From Erysipelotrichaceae bacterium (GTDB lineage Bacteria; Bacillota_I; Bacilli_A; Erysipelotrichales; Erysipelotrichaceae): 64,000 nucleotides of DNA. The notes beneath the pieces are model-generated. The model had not been told where the DNA came from, did not search any database, and was given only the letters and a program-made list of their open reading frames with translations. The stretch lies in the NCBI GenBank assembly GCA_017405785.1, contig JAFQZR010000005.1, forward strand, positions 62,001-126,000, read 5' to 3'. Within the stretch, counting starts at the first letter, position 1, and each line of letters opens with the position of its first letter. Shown here piece by piece: positions 62,197-64,000 of the stretch. A program made the position numbers and the translations under genes.

Positions 62197-63295
62197 ATGG
62201 AAGTATATGAAATAAGACAGGGAGCTTCGGAATACGAAGACAGGCTGGTAAAGCTTGGTGATTCACTTTGACCTGCCGGTCAGAGAGAACCGCATTAAGG
62301 AAATAGAGGAAATGATGGTTGCGCAGTCTTTCTGGAATGACCAGAGAAAGGCGCAGTCATTGGTACAGGAAATGAATTCTCAGAAAAACCTGATAAATGA
62401 ATATCAGGTTCTTTTGCGTTCCATAAAAGACATTAATGAAAATGTCGGAATGCTGAAGGAGGAATACAGTGAAGAATTGCACATGCTGATTGAAGAGGAA
62501 TACGTGGAGTTTGAAAAGAACTTTGAGACCTTCGAGATCAACGTGCTGCTTTCTCACCCTTACGACCAGCACAACGCCATAGTTGAACTGCATCCGGGTG
62601 CCGGGGGAACTGAATCCCGGGACTGGGCTTCGATGCTGTACAGAATGTATACCCGTTATGCAGCCCGTAAGGGATACAGTGTCAGAGTCCTGGACATGCT
62701 GGAAGGGGAAGAAGCCGGATTAAAGTCAGTTACCTTCCTAGTTGAGGGGCCTCTGGCCTACGGTTATCTGAAAGGTGAAAGAGGTGTGCACCGACTGGTG
62801 AGAATATCACCGTTCAATGCTGCCGGCAAGAGAATGACTTCCTTTGCCTCAGTGGAAGTGACCCCTGAGTTCAATGATGACATTCAGATTGAAATCAGAC
62901 CTGAGGATATTCAGATCGATACTCACCGCGCTTCCGGTGCCGGCGGTCAGCATATCAATAAGACTGACTCGGCAGTCAGGATCACTCACATTCCTACAGG
63001 CATCGTTACATCATGCCAGTCGGAAAGAAGCCAGCTGCAGAATAAAGAGCAGGCTCTTAACATGCTCAAGAGCAAGCTCTACGCCAGATACATTCAGGAA
63101 CAGGAATCCAGACTGGCCAGCATAAAAGGCGTGCAGATGCGGAATGAATGGGGCTCCCAGATCCGCAACTATGTTTTCTGCCCTTACACCCTGGTCAAGG
63201 ATGTCAGGACAGGATATGAGGAAACCAATGTCGATAAGGTGATGGACGGCGAAATCGATGAGTTCATCTACGCTTATCTCAAGAGTCAGATATGA
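62197..63295 (+). CDS. prfB: Peptide chain release factor 2, with programmed +1 frameshift
   Basis: The ATG at 62197 opens a 24-codon frame ending CTT TGA C (62266-62272). A +1 shift at CTT gives GAC (62270) and joins the main frame, about 365 aa in all. A ribosome-site-like GGTGAT (62257-62262) lies three bases before CTT, as in other bacteria. The product has SPF (codon recognition) and GGQ (about 245-247) motifs and binds UGA/UAA stops. The RF2 level thus controls its own synthesis through the UGA. Confidence 0.95.
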
Positions 63296-64000
63296 AGAAG
63301 ACGGGATTTGTAGGAAGACTGCTGTCAGTGGTCTTCGGCATAATACTGGCTCTCATGATCAGCCTGTATAACAGTTTAAGCATGACGGACACCTTCTGCA
63401 GGGAAGATCTCATCAGAGCGCTTTTCAGTGATTCCGGTGTGTTTTCCTATGAGTCAAGCCTGAGCATAATAGAGATTGAAAACTCCGGGGTGAGGGAACA
63501 GCTCAAGGGGAAGGACATTACCGATGAACAGCTGGAAGAAATCAGCCAGTCCCAGCAGGTAAAGAACATTTACGAAGAGATGACAGCGGCGTTTGTTCAG
63601 AGCTTCTGCCGTCAGAGTGTTCAGTACGGTACTTATGACAAGGTCATGACCATGTGCCGAAACAAGCTGGCTGATCTGAATGTTGCCGGTCTGAGTGAAC
63701 AGCAGAAACAGGCGGTCAGCGAAGCCTACGGTGATGTAACGGGTCAGATCGTTGAGCGGGTCGTCAGCACCTTTGAAAGCATGGGAAGGTACCTTCCACA
63801 AGGGGTGAGCTTCTTTCTGGCCGGACGTGTGATCATTCTGGCAATAGCCGGACTGATGCTGTGGCTGATGAGTCTGTGCCTTAAGGACAGGGGAGAGTGG
63901 CTAAGAACCTGCGGTCTGATCATGGCCATTGTGTCCTTGCCGTTTCTTTTCAGCACTTTAAAAACGATCTTTTACGCCGGTAAACTGACCGGTACAGATG
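63292..64000 (+). CDS. Unknown membrane protein, 3' end outside window
   Basis: Open from an ATG at 63292 (overlapping the prfB stop) to the window edge, at least 236 aa. A signal anchor (about 7-28), an extracytoplasmic part of about 140 residues with three cysteines and many Gln/Glu (KDITDEQLEEISQSQQVKNIY), then two helices near 180-198 and 204-222. No family recognised. Co-translated with prfB by overlap. Confidence 0.7.
   Translation, partial: MKKTGFVGRLLSVVFGIILALMISLYNSLSMTDTFCREDLIRALFSDSGVFSYESSLSIIEIENSGVREQLKGKDITDEQLEEISQSQQVKNIYEEMTAAFVQSFCRQSVQYGTYDKVMTMCRNKLADLNVAGLSEQQKQAVSEAYGDVTGQIVERVVSTFESMGRYLPQGVSFFLAGRVIILAIAGLMLWLMSLCLKDRGEWLRTCGLIMAIVSLPFLFSTLKTIFYAGKLTGTD

Noticed and set aside
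1-64000. Mobile elements, prophage, CRISPR arrays or tRNA/rRNA genes
   Set aside because: No transposase, integrase or phage gene, no regularly spaced repeats and no RNA gene was recognised on either strand.
1-64000. Use of UGA as tryptophan (Mollicute code)
   Set aside because: Genes end at TGA where families end, the proteins contain normal TGG tryptophans, and an RF2 gene reading UGA is present.

Overview
The window reads as chromosomal DNA of a low-GC, non-spore-forming Firmicute, most likely of the Erysipelotrichia. This is inferred from the order rnmV-ksgA-ispE-glmU-prs without veg, purR or spoVG between them, AGGAGG-type ribosome sites, ComFA/ComFC, mannose-class PTS genes, and UGA used as a stop with an RF2 gene. 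I see no rRNA, tRNA, CRISPR array or transposase. Genes are packed tightly, and no stretch over 300 bases lacks a gene.

Layout. (1) 1-7221: sugar locus with two tandem cytoplasmic esterases (the first cut by the window edge), PTS EIIB/EIIC/EIID, two divergent ChbG/YdjC-type deacetylases and a PRD regulator; together they suggest uptake and deacylation of an acetylated sugar. (2) 7260-9791: DUF554 membrane protein, a GNAT enzyme and a fucose-isomerase-like protein. (3) 10040-23696: a one-strand peptide block with OppBCDFA, an S9 peptidase, Xaa-His dipeptidase, M29 aminopeptidase, M24 peptidase, C69 dipeptidase and an embedded guanylate-kinase gene. It is preceded by a dense control region (cre-like site, 22-bp palindrome, CodY-like box, promoter). 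(4) 23800-24912: Fe-S aldo/keto reductase. (5) 24961-31164: an envelope/stress region in which two paralogous cassettes (MscS channel plus a one-TM companion) lie in opposite orientation around a repeat protein, a degenerate Fic-like protein and an ECF sigma factor with a long C-terminal extension.

(6) 31180-33119: small enzymes (flavin reductase-like, deoxyribosyltransferase-like, TIGR04076, SRAP). (7) 33199-41741: housekeeping cluster mnmE, two membrane/surface genes, tatD, rnmV, ksgA, ispE, a GlmU lacking its acetyltransferase part, and prs. (8) 41829-43639: an AT-rich accessory metallophosphoesterase split by a -1 shift at a slippery A-run. (9) 43701-50318: cell-surface genes (acyltransferase with two SGNH domains, two tiny membrane proteins sharing a C-terminal tag, a cre-controlled unknown gene, a polysaccharide deacetylase). 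(10) 50397-57705: Fe-alcohol dehydrogenase, DUF362 protein, ECF S-component, an HD-HAD nucleotidase fusion, adenosine deaminase, a hydrolase, a YcaQ-like protein and a tyrosine phosphatase. (11) 57750-64000: comFA/comFC, a cold-shock protein, secA, prfB with its programmed frameshift, and the start of an unknown membrane protein.

Themes. Peptide import is coupled to a full set of intracellular peptidases, and nucleotide salvage and housekeeping enzymes follow. Several genes have a -10 box only 6-8 bases before the start codon and no ribosome site, which suggests leaderless mRNAs. Functions are read from motifs and family knowledge; no database search was run.
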